Below are positions 1 to 6,166 of a DNA stretch of 6,199 nt, piece by piece. The stretch covers positions 1 to 6,199 of the forward strand of contig JANXSV010000040.1 of NCBI GenBank assembly GCA_025356505.1, written 5' to 3'. A program made the translations under genes and the position numbers. Each line of letters starts with the position of its first letter. Position 1 is the stretch's first letter. The stretch is from Methylovirgula sp. (GTDB lineage Bacteria; Pseudomonadota; Alphaproteobacteria; Rhizobiales; Beijerinckiaceae). The notes below the pieces were generated by a model. It saw nothing but the letters and a program-made list of their open reading frames with translations. It searched no databases and had not been told where the DNA came from.

Positions 1-1
1 G

Positions 2-502
2 CTGACTTTCCTTGGCCGCTTTTTGCTCGAGGTGCAAAATTGGAGCCCGGAGGGCGCCGGTTCTTTCATGAGTTTTGCCGCGCTTATCACGCTTGTTTTC
101 ACTCTGGGGTCCGGTATCATGGTGCGCTACAGCGTGCCGATGCTCTGGGGACTAAGCCTGGCATATGCTGCAATCGCCATCGGTGGCGTTGGCGTCTTTA
201 TCGTCCAGCCGCAGAACGCCGCGCTGATCGGCTTCGCTCTTATAATGATGGCTGGCTTTGGCATGGTGCCGGGCTTTATCTTCGCCAACCTCCCCGCAGT
301 CGCGCCAACCCCGCAGCGGGCCACGCTCACCTATGGAGCCATTGCCCAATTTGGCAATGTCGGCACCTTTTCCGGTACACCGATCTTTGCTTTTCTGTTC
401 AGCAAATTCGGCTGGGTCGGCGGTGGCACCTTGGTCTCGGCAGTGGCCTTGACCGGCATCGCGCTAACTCTGTCGCTCACCCGCGCGCTTCGAGCCAAAT
501 AA
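2..502 (+). CDS. MFS transporter, C-terminal half (5' end outside window)
   Basis: This frame is open from the first complete codon to a TAA at 500-502, giving 166 residues, so the start lies upstream of the window. The protein is strongly hydrophobic, with about five membrane helices separated by short polar turns. Examples are the stretch around SFMSFAALITLVFTLGSGI and the later AALIGFALIMMAGFGMVPGF. Near the end, the sequence around TYGAIAQFGNVGTFSGTPIF has the small-residue, Gly-rich helices typical of the second six-helix bundle of major facilitator transporters. It ends in a short basic tail (TRALRAK). It should be an inner-membrane secondary transporter, but no substrate can be read from this half. 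A TTG at 23 and an ATG at 68 lie in frame but fall inside the helical domain, so I treat the gene as truncated by the window edge, not as a small protein. Family assignment is fairly secure; function is open. Confidence 0.82.
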   Translation: MTFLGRFLLEVQNWSPEGAGSFMSFAALITLVFTLGSGIMVRYSVPMLWGLSLAYAAIAIGGVGVFIVQPQNAALIGFALIMMAGFGMVPGFIFANLPAVAPTPQRATLTYGAIAQFGNVGTFSGTPIFAFLFSKFGWVGGGTLVSAVALTGIALTLSLTRALRAK

Positions 503-715
503 ACATTTTGGCCGACTTTGGCCGAGCTCCGCGAAGGAAATGGCCAAACGCTGGTTTACTAAGCCACTGATATAAAACGATAAAATTATTTCCGGCCTAA
601 AAAAATCGGCCAGAAAAATCTGAAATTAAGGCAATATATTACCGCAAGTCGGCCAGATAAAATGTTACCAACTTGCATTTGCGCAAGCAGATGTGCGCAA
701 GCCAGTCTGCCCTGC
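503..715. repeat. A+T-rich intergenic gap with GGCC-centred direct and inverted repeats
   Basis: This 213-nt gap between the transporter and ilvE stops holds no credible gene. TTTGGCCGA occurs at 507-515 and again at 517-525, a 10-nt period. TCGGCCAGA occurs at 606-614 and 649-657, a 43-nt period. The core TGGCCGA of the first pair is the reverse complement of the TCGGCCA core of the second pair. Further GGCC cores lie at 542-545 and 594-597. Near the ilvE end, GCGCAAGC is repeated at 681-688 and 695-702. The two genes converge here, so the gap may hold terminators, but I see no clear stem followed by a U-run on either strand. Confidence 0.45.
672..687 (-). terminator. weak candidate terminator hairpin downstream of ilvE
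   Basis: On the minus strand, CTTGC at 687-683 can pair with GCAAG at 676-672 around a 6-nt loop, beginning 29 nt past the ilvE stop. The sequence that follows is T-rich but broken (TTGGTAACATTTT). It is a poor intrinsic terminator and is listed only because it is the best hairpin in the right place. Confidence 0.2.
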
Positions 716-1588
716 TTAAGCGTTTACCATTGCCGAATAGCCTTCAATCAAAGACCGCGACAAATTTCCCGGCGTAAACTTGAATGAGCCCACTTCAGAA
801 ACCGGTGTCACTTCCGCCCCCGTCCCGCAAATGAAACATTCGTTGAAGCTGCTGAGTTCTTCCGGCATAATCCGGCGCTCATGCACTTCGATGCCCTGCG
901 ACCGCGCCAGCGCGATAACCGTCTGGCGGGTGATTCCGTTGAGAAAACAATCGGCCATCGGCGTATGAATTGCGCCATCCTTTGTGAAGAAGATGTTCGC
1001 GCCGGTGCATTCCGCCACCCGTCCTTGCCAGTCAAGCATCATGGCATCAGCATAGCCTTTGCGCTCGGCGCGATGTTTCGATATCGTGCAGATCATGTAG
1101 AGGCCAGCGGCCTTGGAGTCGCACGGTGCGGTCATCGGATCGGGGCGGCGATAATCAGCGATGTCGAGACGAATACCCTTCATTTTGGTGGCCACATCAA
1201 ACATGCTCGGCCAATCCCAGGCGCAGATAGCGACGTGGATTGTTGCATTCTGCGCCGCAACGGCCATCATTTCCGAGCCGCGCCACGCCACGGGGCGCAC
1301 ATAGCAGCTGTCAAAGCCATTCTGCTGAACCACCATCGCCTTAGCGGTGTCAAGCTGTTCAACACTATAGGGAATTTCAAAATCCAACAGCTCGGCGCTG
1401 CGCCGGAAACGCACGGAATGTTCGGTGGATTTGAATATTTTCCCGCCATAAGCACGCTCGCCTTCAAACACGCAGGAAGCATAGTGCAAGCCATGGCTCA
1501 ACACATGAAGTTTGGCGTCCGCCCACGGCACCAGTTTGCCGTCCATCCAAATAACGCCTTCGCGCTGGTCAAAAGAAAGGCCGGACAT
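716..1588 (-). CDS. ilvE: branched-chain amino acid aminotransferase (fold-type IV PLP enzyme)
   Basis: The enzyme moves an amino group between Val, Leu or Ile and their 2-keto acids using pyridoxal phosphate, as the last step of their synthesis or first of their breakdown, in the cytosol. The 290-residue protein has the class IV aminotransferase landmarks. HGLHYASCVFEGERAY sits near residues 32-47. K159 in DSKAAGLYM is the expected PLP Schiff-base lysine. AECTGANIFF is at 192-201, LNGITRQTVIALA at 216-228 and FICGTGAEVTPV at 252-263. Start: the open frame runs on to about 2176, but sequence before MSGLSF is not aminotransferase-like and is antisense to the next gene. The ATG at 1588-1586 has AGGGAG 7 nt upstream and gives the usual family length. 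The gene is divergent from the MarR regulator. It could be a D-amino-acid or aminodeoxychorismate relative, but the sequence reads as IlvE. Confidence 0.93.
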   Translation of the reverse strand: MSGLSFDQREGVIWMDGKLVPWADAKLHVLSHGLHYASCVFEGERAYGGKIFKSTEHSVRFRRSAELLDFEIPYSVEQLDTAKAMVVQQNGFDSCYVRPVAWRGSEMMAVAAQNATIHVAICAWDWPSMFDVATKMKGIRLDIADYRRPDPMTAPCDSKAAGLYMICTISKHRAERKGYADAMMLDWQGRVAECTGANIFFTKDGAIHTPMADCFLNGITRQTVIALARSQGIEVHERRIMPEELSSFNECFICGTGAEVTPVSEVGSFKFTPGNLSRSLIEGYSAMVNA

Positions 1589-1595
1589 AGAAACA

Positions 1596-1601
1596 CTCCC
1601 T
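1596..1601 (-). promoter_or_regulatory. ribosome binding site that fixes the ilvE start
   Basis: AGGGAG on the minus strand lies 7 nt before the ATG at 1588-1586. It supports this start over the much longer open frame that extends into the neighbouring gene. Confidence 0.75.
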
Positions 1602-1605
1602 GAGG

Positions 1606-1633
1606 TTGACGCTAAGGCGTTTGCGCGGATAAT
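1606..1633 (+). promoter_or_regulatory. candidate sigma-70-type promoter for the petP-like operon
   Basis: TTGACG (1606-1611) and GATAAT (1628-1633) are separated by 16 bp on the plus strand, each one mismatch from the bacterial consensus. Transcription would begin near 1640 and leave a leader of about 100 nt before the TTG start at 1739. That leader would contain the dyad at 1657-1707. This is a motif match only. Confidence 0.4.
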
Positions 1634-1656
1634 TACCGGCCATTGCGTTTGTTTTT

Positions 1657-1707
1657 TTGAGATTATCGCTTGCACAAACAATGTCAATAGTGCTGACTTA
1701 ATCTCAA
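1657..1707. promoter_or_regulatory. perfect 9-bp dyad, candidate operator between ilvE and the MarR gene
   Basis: TTGAGATTA at 1657-1665 is exactly inverted as TAATCTCAA at 1699-1707, with arm centres 42 bp apart, about four helical turns. A second pair, GCAC (1672-1675) and GTGC (1690-1693), is nested almost concentrically inside. The dyad sits in a divergent control region next to a MarR-family gene, and the left arm overlaps the best ilvE -10 candidate. Binding by the adjacent regulator is inference. Confidence 0.45.
1662..1687 (-). promoter_or_regulatory. weak candidate ilvE promoter
   Basis: On the minus strand, TTGACA (1687-1682) is a perfect -35 hexamer and GATAAT (1667-1662) a good -10, but they are only 14 bp apart, shorter than the usual 16-18. 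Either an activator is needed or one of the two elements is fortuitous. The -10 lies within the left arm of the dyad, where a bound protein would block initiation. Confidence 0.3.
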
Positions 1708-1738
1708 GTTTGGACACAGCAAAACGAGGCAGCATCAC

Positions 1739-2275
1739 TTGAGGGGAACAGCACAGGACAAAACAGCCGCCGACAGCACTCCGCTTAGCGCTCCTGAGCG
1801 TGCCGCGCTGCCGATGTTTGATATGATCGAGCTGTTTTTCTTCGCCTATCGCGACTTTGTTGGCGACGCTGATCGGCTTCTCGCCACCTTGGATTTTGGC
1901 CGCGCCCATCACCGGGTCATCCATTTTGTCTCCCGGCAGCCTGGCCTTACTGTCGCCGAATTGTTGGATATATTGAAAATCACGAAGCAGAGCCTCAACC
2001 GCGTGATGAAGGATCTTGTCGACACCGCCTATGTCGAAGCGCGCTCCGGCGTGATCGACAGGAGGCAGCGCCTGCTCTATCCAACAAACAAAGGCAAGAA
2101 GCTGGCCATGGAGCTGGCGCAGATGCAGTCCGAGCGCTTTGCCCGCGCCCTCGCCACCCTCGACCCGAATGCGCACACTTCAGCCATTAAATTTTTAACC
2201 GCAATGATAGACACAGGCGAGAGATCGAAGGTCGAACGCCTGATTTGGCATGACGAAAAGATAAAAATACCATAG
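1739..2275 (+). CDS. petP: MarR-family transcriptional regulator, PetP-like
   Basis: This is a cytosolic DNA-binding regulator with a MarR winged helix-turn-helix. After a polar leader of about 25 residues comes a helical dimerisation segment (MFDMIELFFFAYRDF, 26-40) and FGRAHHRVIHFV (53-64). The helix-turn-helix covers about 70-97 (LTVAELLDILKITKQSLNRV), followed by a wing with the DRRQR motif (107-111). A C-terminal helix completes the fold. The start is TTG at 1739, with GAGG at 1726-1729, 9 nt upstream. An ATG at 1814 would give 153 residues but has no clear ribosome site. The next gene, 48 nt on, is a response regulator. A MarR-like petP directly before petR is known from Rhodobacter capsulatus, where both are needed for cytochrome bc1 expression. 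The symbol rests on this order and on family resemblance. The target genes here are unknown. Confidence 0.85.
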   Translation: MRGTAQDKTAADSTPLSAPERAALPMFDMIELFFFAYRDFVGDADRLLATLDFGRAHHRVIHFVSRQPGLTVAELLDILKITKQSLNRVMKDLVDTAYVEARSGVIDRRQRLLYPTNKGKKLAMELAQMQSERFARALATLDPNAHTSAIKFLTAMIDTGERSKVERLIWHDEKIKIP

Positions 2276-2310
2276 GGTTAACCCCGGATCCTATTTTTAG
2301 CGCACGAAAC

Positions 2311-2314
2311 AGGA
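2311..2314 (+). promoter_or_regulatory. ribosome binding site deciding the TTG start of the response regulator
   Basis: AGGA lies 9 nt before the TTG at 2324. There is no in-frame ATG, GTG or other TTG between the upstream in-frame TAA at 2279-2281 and this codon, so TTG is the best start. Confidence 0.6.
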
Positions 2315-2323
2315 ATTTACCGA

Positions 2324-3040
2324 TTGAACCAGCTGCTTCATGCAAAAGTCCCGCTTGACGACGCGCCCCACATCCTCGTGGTCGATGATGACAGCCGTAT
2401 TCGCGCTTTGCTATCACGGTTCCTCACCGGCGAAGGCTATCGGGTCACTACGGCGCAGCACGTTGCCGAAGCCACTGCGCGGCTGAAAGGCTTTGCCTTC
2501 GACCTTATCATTCTGGACGTAATGATGCCGGGGGAATCCGGCCTGAGTTTTGCCGCGCGCCTGCGTGTGGATTCCGCCGTGCCAATCCTCATGCTGTCGG
2601 CTTTGGGAGAGACGGAAGCCCGGGTGCGCGGACTTGAAGCCGGTGCCGATGACTATATGGGCAAGCCTTTCGAACCGCGCGAATTGAGCCTCCGCATCGC
2701 CGCTCTATTGCGCCGTACCGAACCCCATATTGTATCCGCAGCGCGCTCAACCGCCCGCTTCGGCGCATTTACCTTCCATTTTGATCGCGGCGACCTTAAG
2801 CGCGGCGACGAGATCATCCACCTCACCGAACGCGAAAAAGACATCCTGCGTAAATTACTGGACAATGCGTCCGAAACCGTTTCGAGGGATGATTTGGGTT
2901 CCGACGCCGAAGCAGGCTCCGAGCGCACTGTCGATGTCCAGATCAACCGTCTGCGCCGCAAAATAGAAATAGATCCGGCCAATCCGCTCTACCTGCAAAC
3001 AGTGCGCGGCTCCGGATACCGCATTTTGATCGATCCTTGA
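2324..3040 (+). CDS. petR: OmpR-family two-component response regulator, PetR-like
   Basis: This 238-residue cytosolic transcription factor is switched on by aspartate phosphorylation. The receiver domain (about 16-128) opens with HILVVDDD, which holds the acidic pocket. The phospho-acceptor is D65 in ILDVMMPG, followed by S92, Y111 and K114 in DYMGKPF, the usual switch residues. The C-terminal winged helix (about 145-238) carries HLTEREKDIL, the recognition-helix region SERTVDVQINRLRRKIE and the closing YLQTVRGSGYRI. All conserved receiver residues are present, so it should be phosphorylatable. The start is TTG, supported by an AGGA site. It is preceded by the MarR gene and followed after 1 nt by a sensor kinase, its likely partner. 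In Rhodobacter capsulatus PetR controls bc1 complex genes. In other alphaproteobacteria this family is annotated only as OmpR-like, so the symbol is tentative and the regulon inferred. Confidence 0.9.
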   Translation: MNQLLHAKVPLDDAPHILVVDDDSRIRALLSRFLTGEGYRVTTAQHVAEATARLKGFAFDLIILDVMMPGESGLSFAARLRVDSAVPILMLSALGETEARVRGLEAGADDYMGKPFEPRELSLRIAALLRRTEPHIVSAARSTARFGAFTFHFDRGDLKRGDEIIHLTEREKDILRKLLDNASETVSRDDLGSDAEAGSERTVDVQINRLRRKIEIDPANPLYLQTVRGSGYRILIDP

Positions 3041-3041
3041 C

Positions 3042-4439
3042 GTGACCTGGTCGCTGCCCTTTACCAAGCTGACACCGGGCGAAAGTCTTCGTCTGCGCCG
3101 AGTTTTGCGCCTGCGCTGGTTTAAATTCACCAGAGGCCTTGCCGACCTGTTGCCAAAAGGGCTTTACGCCCGATCATTGATTATTGTGATCGTGCCGATG
3201 GTGATTTTACAAACAGCCGTCGCCTACTTCTTCATGGAACGCCACTGGCAGTCTGTCACAAACAAGCTTTCGGCAGGACTGACCCAAGACATTGGTACTT
3301 TACTGGACATTTATAGCCAAAACCCTTCCGTTGAAAACTTAGCGGTCCTGGAACGTGTCGCCCGAAACCGCTGGAACATGGAGTTTCAGCTGCTTCAAGG
3401 TCAGGATCTGCCTGCTTTACTGCCCAAACCATTTTTCTCACTTTTAGACAACGCTCTCTCCACCGAAATTGCCAAGCAGATCAAACGGCCGTTCTGGCTG
3501 GACACGATCTCAAGCACCCGGCAGGTAGATATCCGGATTAAATACGACAGTGCGGTCATGCGCTTTGTCGCGCCGCGAAGTTCCGCCTATGTCTCAAATT
3601 CTCACATTTTTATCATCTGGATGCTTGGAACGTCGCTGGTCTTGCTCACAGTGGCAATTGCCTTTCTTCGCAATCAGATACGGCCAATCTTGCGGCTGGC
3701 GCGCGCTGCGGAAGATTTTGGCAAGGGCCGCGACCATGACTATATGCCTGGCGGAGCGCGCGAAGTGCGCCAGGCAGGCTTTGCTTTCCTTGAGATGAAA
3801 AAACGGGTTGAACGCACGATCGAGCAACGTACCGCGATGCTCAACGGGGTCAGCCATGATCTGCGTACCATTCTAACCCGGTTTAAACTGTCCCTCGCCT
3901 TAATGGACCAAACACTCGATCTTGACGACGCACAGCGCGATGTTGAAGAAATGCGGTCAATGCTGGAGGCCTACCTCGCTTTTGCCAAAGGCGACACCGG
4001 CGAGCTTCCAATGGCGACTGACATTCGCGCCCTGCTCGAAGAATTGAAATCAGACGCCGAGCGTGACGGTCATGTCACGCAGATCTCCGTTTCTGGCGAA
4101 ACCACGGTCACGGTACGGCCGCTCGCTTTCAAGCGCTGCCTGTCAAATCTGGTCACAAACGCACAGCGTTACGGCGAAAGGCTTGCACTGGCCGCTGAGC
4201 GTGTCGGAGCGCATCTTTACATCACCATTGACGATGATGGTCCGGGCATTCCGCAAGACTTGCGCGAAGACGTATTCCGCCCGTTTTTTCGTGTGGATGA
4301 GGCACGAAACCAGGACGAAAGTGGCACAGGGCTTGGCTTGGCTATTGCCCGGGACATCGCCCGTGCGCATGGCGGCGACATCAGCCTCAGCGACAGCCCG
4401 CTTAAAGGCCTACGCGCGACTGTGCGCATCCCGGTATGA
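3042..4439 (+). CDS. EnvZ-like membrane sensor histidine kinase
   Basis: This 465-residue inner-membrane kinase should phosphorylate, and perhaps dephosphorylate, the regulator encoded before it. A basic cytoplasmic leader (1-43) precedes helix 1 (about 44-65). A periplasmic sensing region of about 120 residues follows, then helix 2 (about 188-210) and a HAMP linker (about 211-262). The dimerisation/phosphotransfer helix contains SHDLRTILTRF with H272 as phospho-acceptor. The ATP-binding domain has the N box SNLVTNAQRYG (N369, N373), the G1 box DDDGPGIP (397-404) and the G2 box GTGLGLAIA (428-436), all intact. At 277 isoleucine stands where EnvZ-type H-boxes usually have proline. The start is GTG, 1 nt after the regulator's TGA and without a strong ribosome site, so translational coupling is likely. 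Its stop overlaps the next ATG by 4 nt. The stimulus cannot be read from the sequence. Confidence 0.92.
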   Translation: MTWSLPFTKLTPGESLRLRRVLRLRWFKFTRGLADLLPKGLYARSLIIVIVPMVILQTAVAYFFMERHWQSVTNKLSAGLTQDIGTLLDIYSQNPSVENLAVLERVARNRWNMEFQLLQGQDLPALLPKPFFSLLDNALSTEIAKQIKRPFWLDTISSTRQVDIRIKYDSAVMRFVAPRSSAYVSNSHIFIIWMLGTSLVLLTVAIAFLRNQIRPILRLARAAEDFGKGRDHDYMPGGAREVRQAGFAFLEMKKRVERTIEQRTAMLNGVSHDLRTILTRFKLSLALMDQTLDLDDAQRDVEEMRSMLEAYLAFAKGDTGELPMATDIRALLEELKSDAERDGHVTQISVSGETTVTVRPLAFKRCLSNLVTNAQRYGERLALAAERVGAHLYITIDDDGPGIPQDLREDVFRPFFRVDEARNQDESGTGLGLAIARDIARAHGGDISLSDSPLKGLRATVRIPV

Positions 4440-4834
4440 GCAACGTCGCTTTTCCGCCCATTCTCCGGCAGTTCATTGCCTTTTTCATCGTCGGTATCAT
4501 CGCTGCCACCGTGCATTTTGGTATTTTGATTGCGCTAAAGGAGGGATATTCTTGGCGCTTTATCCCCGCCACTCTGGTTGGCTTTGTTGGCGGCGCGATC
4601 ACGTCCTATCTGCTCAACCGCAATCACACCTTTAAGGGCACCACACGCAGCCACGGCTCTGCCTTTTCGAGATTCTTCGCCGTGGCGAGCTTTGGCTTTG
4701 CGCTCACATTCCTGCTCAACTACGGCTTTAACACCCTTTTGGGCTGGCATTATCTGCTGGCGCAGGTGCTGACCACCCTCATCGTCATGTTCTGGAATTT
4801 CCTCGCAAACCGCGTCTGGACCTTCAACCGCTAA
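4436..4834 (+). CDS. GtrA-family four-helix membrane protein
   Basis: This 132-residue integral inner-membrane protein has four predicted helices, at about 11-33, 41-60, 78-100 and 103-124. Two copies of the family signature close the second and fourth helices: SYLLNRNHTF (57-66) and FWNFLANRVWTF (119-130). GtrA-family proteins are thought to move or hold lipid-linked sugars such as undecaprenyl-phosphate glucose during surface polysaccharide modification, but many members have no proven role. Its ATG overlaps the kinase TGA (ATGA), so it is almost certainly co-translated with the two-component genes. No glycosyltransferase partner is visible. It stops 3 nt before the convergent apt stop, leaving no room for a dedicated terminator between them. 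A role in envelope sensing or envelope polysaccharide linked to the kinase is possible but only inferred. Confidence 0.88.
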   Translation: MSNVAFPPILRQFIAFFIVGIIAATVHFGILIALKEGYSWRFIPATLVGFVGGAITSYLLNRNHTFKGTTRSHGSAFSRFFAVASFGFALTFLLNYGFNTLLGWHYLLAQVLTTLIVMFWNFLANRVWTFNR

Positions 4835-4837
4835 AAC

Positions 4838-5367
4838 TCAGTGGCCGGAAAACTCGACCAGGCTCTGAACCGGAATGCCCATGGCGCGAATTTTCTGCGC
4901 ACCGCCAAGTTCCGGCAGGTCGATCACGAAACAGGCGGCGATGACTTCCGCGCCAATTTGCTTGAGGAGCTTACAGGCGCCTTCTGCGGTGCCGCCTGTT
5001 GCGATGAGGTCATCAACCAAAATCACACGCTCACCCGGCTTAACAGCGTCCTGATGCATCTCCATCTCATCAAGGCCGTATTCGAGGCTAAATGCAATCC
5101 GCACAGTCGTGTGAGGCAGTTTCCCTTTTTTCGAATGGGCACAAAACCGGACGAGAGCTGATGTGCGACCGCGCCACCAATAATAAAGCCGCGCGCTTCC
5201 ATTCCCGCCACCTTGTCGATTTTTGTCCCGGCCCAGGGCTGAACAAGCGCATCAACAGCCTGCCGAAAGGCGCGCGCATCCCCCAGCAACGTGGTGATAT
5301 CGCGAAACATGTTCCCCGGCTTGGGGTAGTCCGGAATGGTTCGGATAGCGTCTTTCAGATATTGCAT
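4838..5367 (-). CDS. apt: adenine phosphoribosyltransferase, split by a -1 frameshift at A_AAA_AAG
   Basis: Apt makes AMP and pyrophosphate from adenine and PRPP in purine salvage. The first frame, from ATG at 5367, reads as Apt through residue 81, including [17 protein letters not shown] (9-25) and [10 protein letters not shown] (53-62). After FVPIRKK it turns to unrelated sequence and stops at 5023. The rest of Apt continues in the -1 frame as [17 protein letters not shown], with the PRPP loop [14 protein letters not shown] and a normal end, VEFSGH, before TGA at 4838-4840. Joining them by a -1 shift at 5131-5125 gives a full-length 176-residue enzyme with no other defect. Without the shift, the 114-residue product lacks the PRPP site. 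AAGG at 5378-5375 is the ribosome site, and the ATG lies 4 nt after the mtnP stop. The break could be programmed recoding, transcript slippage, a recent mutation or a missed A in a run. Identity is sure; functional status is not. Confidence 0.85.
5099..5131 (-). promoter_or_regulatory. slippery heptamer and small hairpin inside apt
   Basis: On the minus strand, A AAA AAG occupies 5131-5125 and is in phase with the apt frame (codons CGA AAA AAG GGA). After an 8-nt spacer, a small imperfect hairpin can form at 5116-5099. CACA pairs with TGTG around the loop CGAC, and CC/GG pairs lie outside a mismatch. The heptamer matches that of E. coli dnaX, which promotes -1 slippage. There is no upstream Shine-Dalgarno-like stimulator and the hairpin is weak. 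The heptamer and frame are directly visible; activity as a recoding site is inferred. Confidence 0.4.
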
Positions 5368-5371
5368 AGGC

Positions 5372-6166
5372 CTACCTTGTCAAAACTCTGCCCGCGATGG
5401 TAGCCAATTTTGCCACCAACTCCGGATCTCGGGCTGATTTCGCCGTCATAATAGCATGATCAAGCGCACTGTTTGAGCCTTGCAGACAGACTTCATGCTG
5501 CGAAGGAAAGTTGGTGAGCAGCTGCAAAATCAGCCGATGAGCTGCGCCTCTGTTTTGGTGCATGACCTGCACGACCTCTGCAACATCCACCGCAGCATGG
5601 CCGATATGCCAACAATCGAAATCCGTCACCATGCTCACGCAGGCATACGACAATTCCGCCTCTCGCGCCAATTTGGCCTCGATGGCTGCGGTCATGCCGA
5701 TAACGTCAAAACCCGTTGCTTTATAATTTAGGGACTCAGCCAAAGACGAAAACTGTGGCCCTTCAATACAAACATAGCTGCCGCCCATATGGACAGGCAC
5801 TTCGGCAGCCTGCGCTGCAGCCACCAACCTCTCCGACAGTAGCGACGACGTTGGATGCGCCATCGAGACATGGCCAACGCATCCATTTCCAAAAAACGAC
5901 GTCTCGCGTTTGTAGGTACGGTCGATAAACTGGTCGACAATCACGAAAAGGCCAGGATAGAGCTCGGCCCGAAATGAGCCACAAGCTGATAAGGAGATGA
6001 GATCAGTTACGCCCACCTGCTTCATCGCGTCGATATTGGCACGATAGTTAATGCCAGAAGGGGTAAGATGATGGCCCGCGCCATGGCGAGGCAGGAAAGC
6101 TACGTCCGTTTCCCCGATGCGGCCCAACCGCAGAGGCGCGGATGGTTCCCCCCAAGGCGTGCTCAT
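5372..6166 (-). CDS. mtnP: S-methyl-5'-thioadenosine phosphorylase, N-terminus cut off by an in-frame stop
   Basis: The enzyme splits methylthioadenosine with phosphate into adenine and methylthioribose-1-phosphate, recycling the by-product of polyamine and related synthesis. From the first ATG (6166) the product has 264 residues and starts MSTPWGEPS, which in full-length family members lies about 30 residues in. Later landmarks are present: [48 protein letters not shown] and the base-binding VTDFDCW. The codons before the ATG also read like the family (GLEAAETRE), but a TAA at 6196-6194 interrupts them, with one Ile codon visible beyond it. The N-terminal Gly-rich phosphate-binding segment (family consensus like GIIGGSG) is therefore absent from the ORF. 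It is followed by apt after 4 nt, a natural operon. It may be a broken gene, a restart product or a sequence error. Family identity is secure. Confidence 0.85.
   Translation of the reverse strand: MSTPWGEPSAPLRLGRIGETDVAFLPRHGAGHHLTPSGINYRANIDAMKQVGVTDLISLSACGSFRAELYPGLFVIVDQFIDRTYKRETSFFGNGCVGHVSMAHPTSSLLSERLVAAAQAAEVPVHMGGSYVCIEGPQFSSLAESLNYKATGFDVIGMTAAIEAKLAREAELSYACVSMVTDFDCWHIGHAAVDVAEVVQVMHQNRGAAHRLILQLLTNFPSQHEVCLQGSNSALDHAIMTAKSARDPELVAKLATIAGRVLTR

Noticed and set aside
881..1603. A 240-codon plus-strand open frame opposite ilvE
   Set aside because: It is a complementary-strand shadow of a clearly recognisable enzyme and has no domain of its own.
1589..2176. A 196-residue N-terminal extension of the ilvE open frame
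   Set aside because: It has no aminotransferase character, lies wholly past a good ribosome site and start at 1588, and is antisense to the MarR gene.
2275..2284. The palindrome GGGTTAACCC at the MarR gene stop as an operator or terminator
   Set aside because: It is a 10-bp self-complementary word with no loop and no T-run. A single short palindrome is not enough to claim a site.
4063..4635. A 190-codon plus-strand frame across the kinase end and the GtrA start
   Set aside because: It overlaps two well-supported genes in another frame and its translation has no family features.
4820..4850. A shared bidirectional terminator between the GtrA-like gene and apt
   Set aside because: Only 3 nt separate the stops, and I found no stem with T-runs spanning the junction.
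4838..5104. The second half of apt as a separate gene starting at GTG 5104
   Set aside because: It begins in the middle of a conserved Apt strand, has no ribosome site close by, and continues the upstream half exactly after a -1 shift.
5372..6166. Unusual residues in the mtnP body (for example FSSLAES, MTAAIE) as proof of relaxed selection
   Set aside because: Several of these look typical of alphaproteobacterial members as far as I remember, so they cannot be used as evidence of decay without an alignment.
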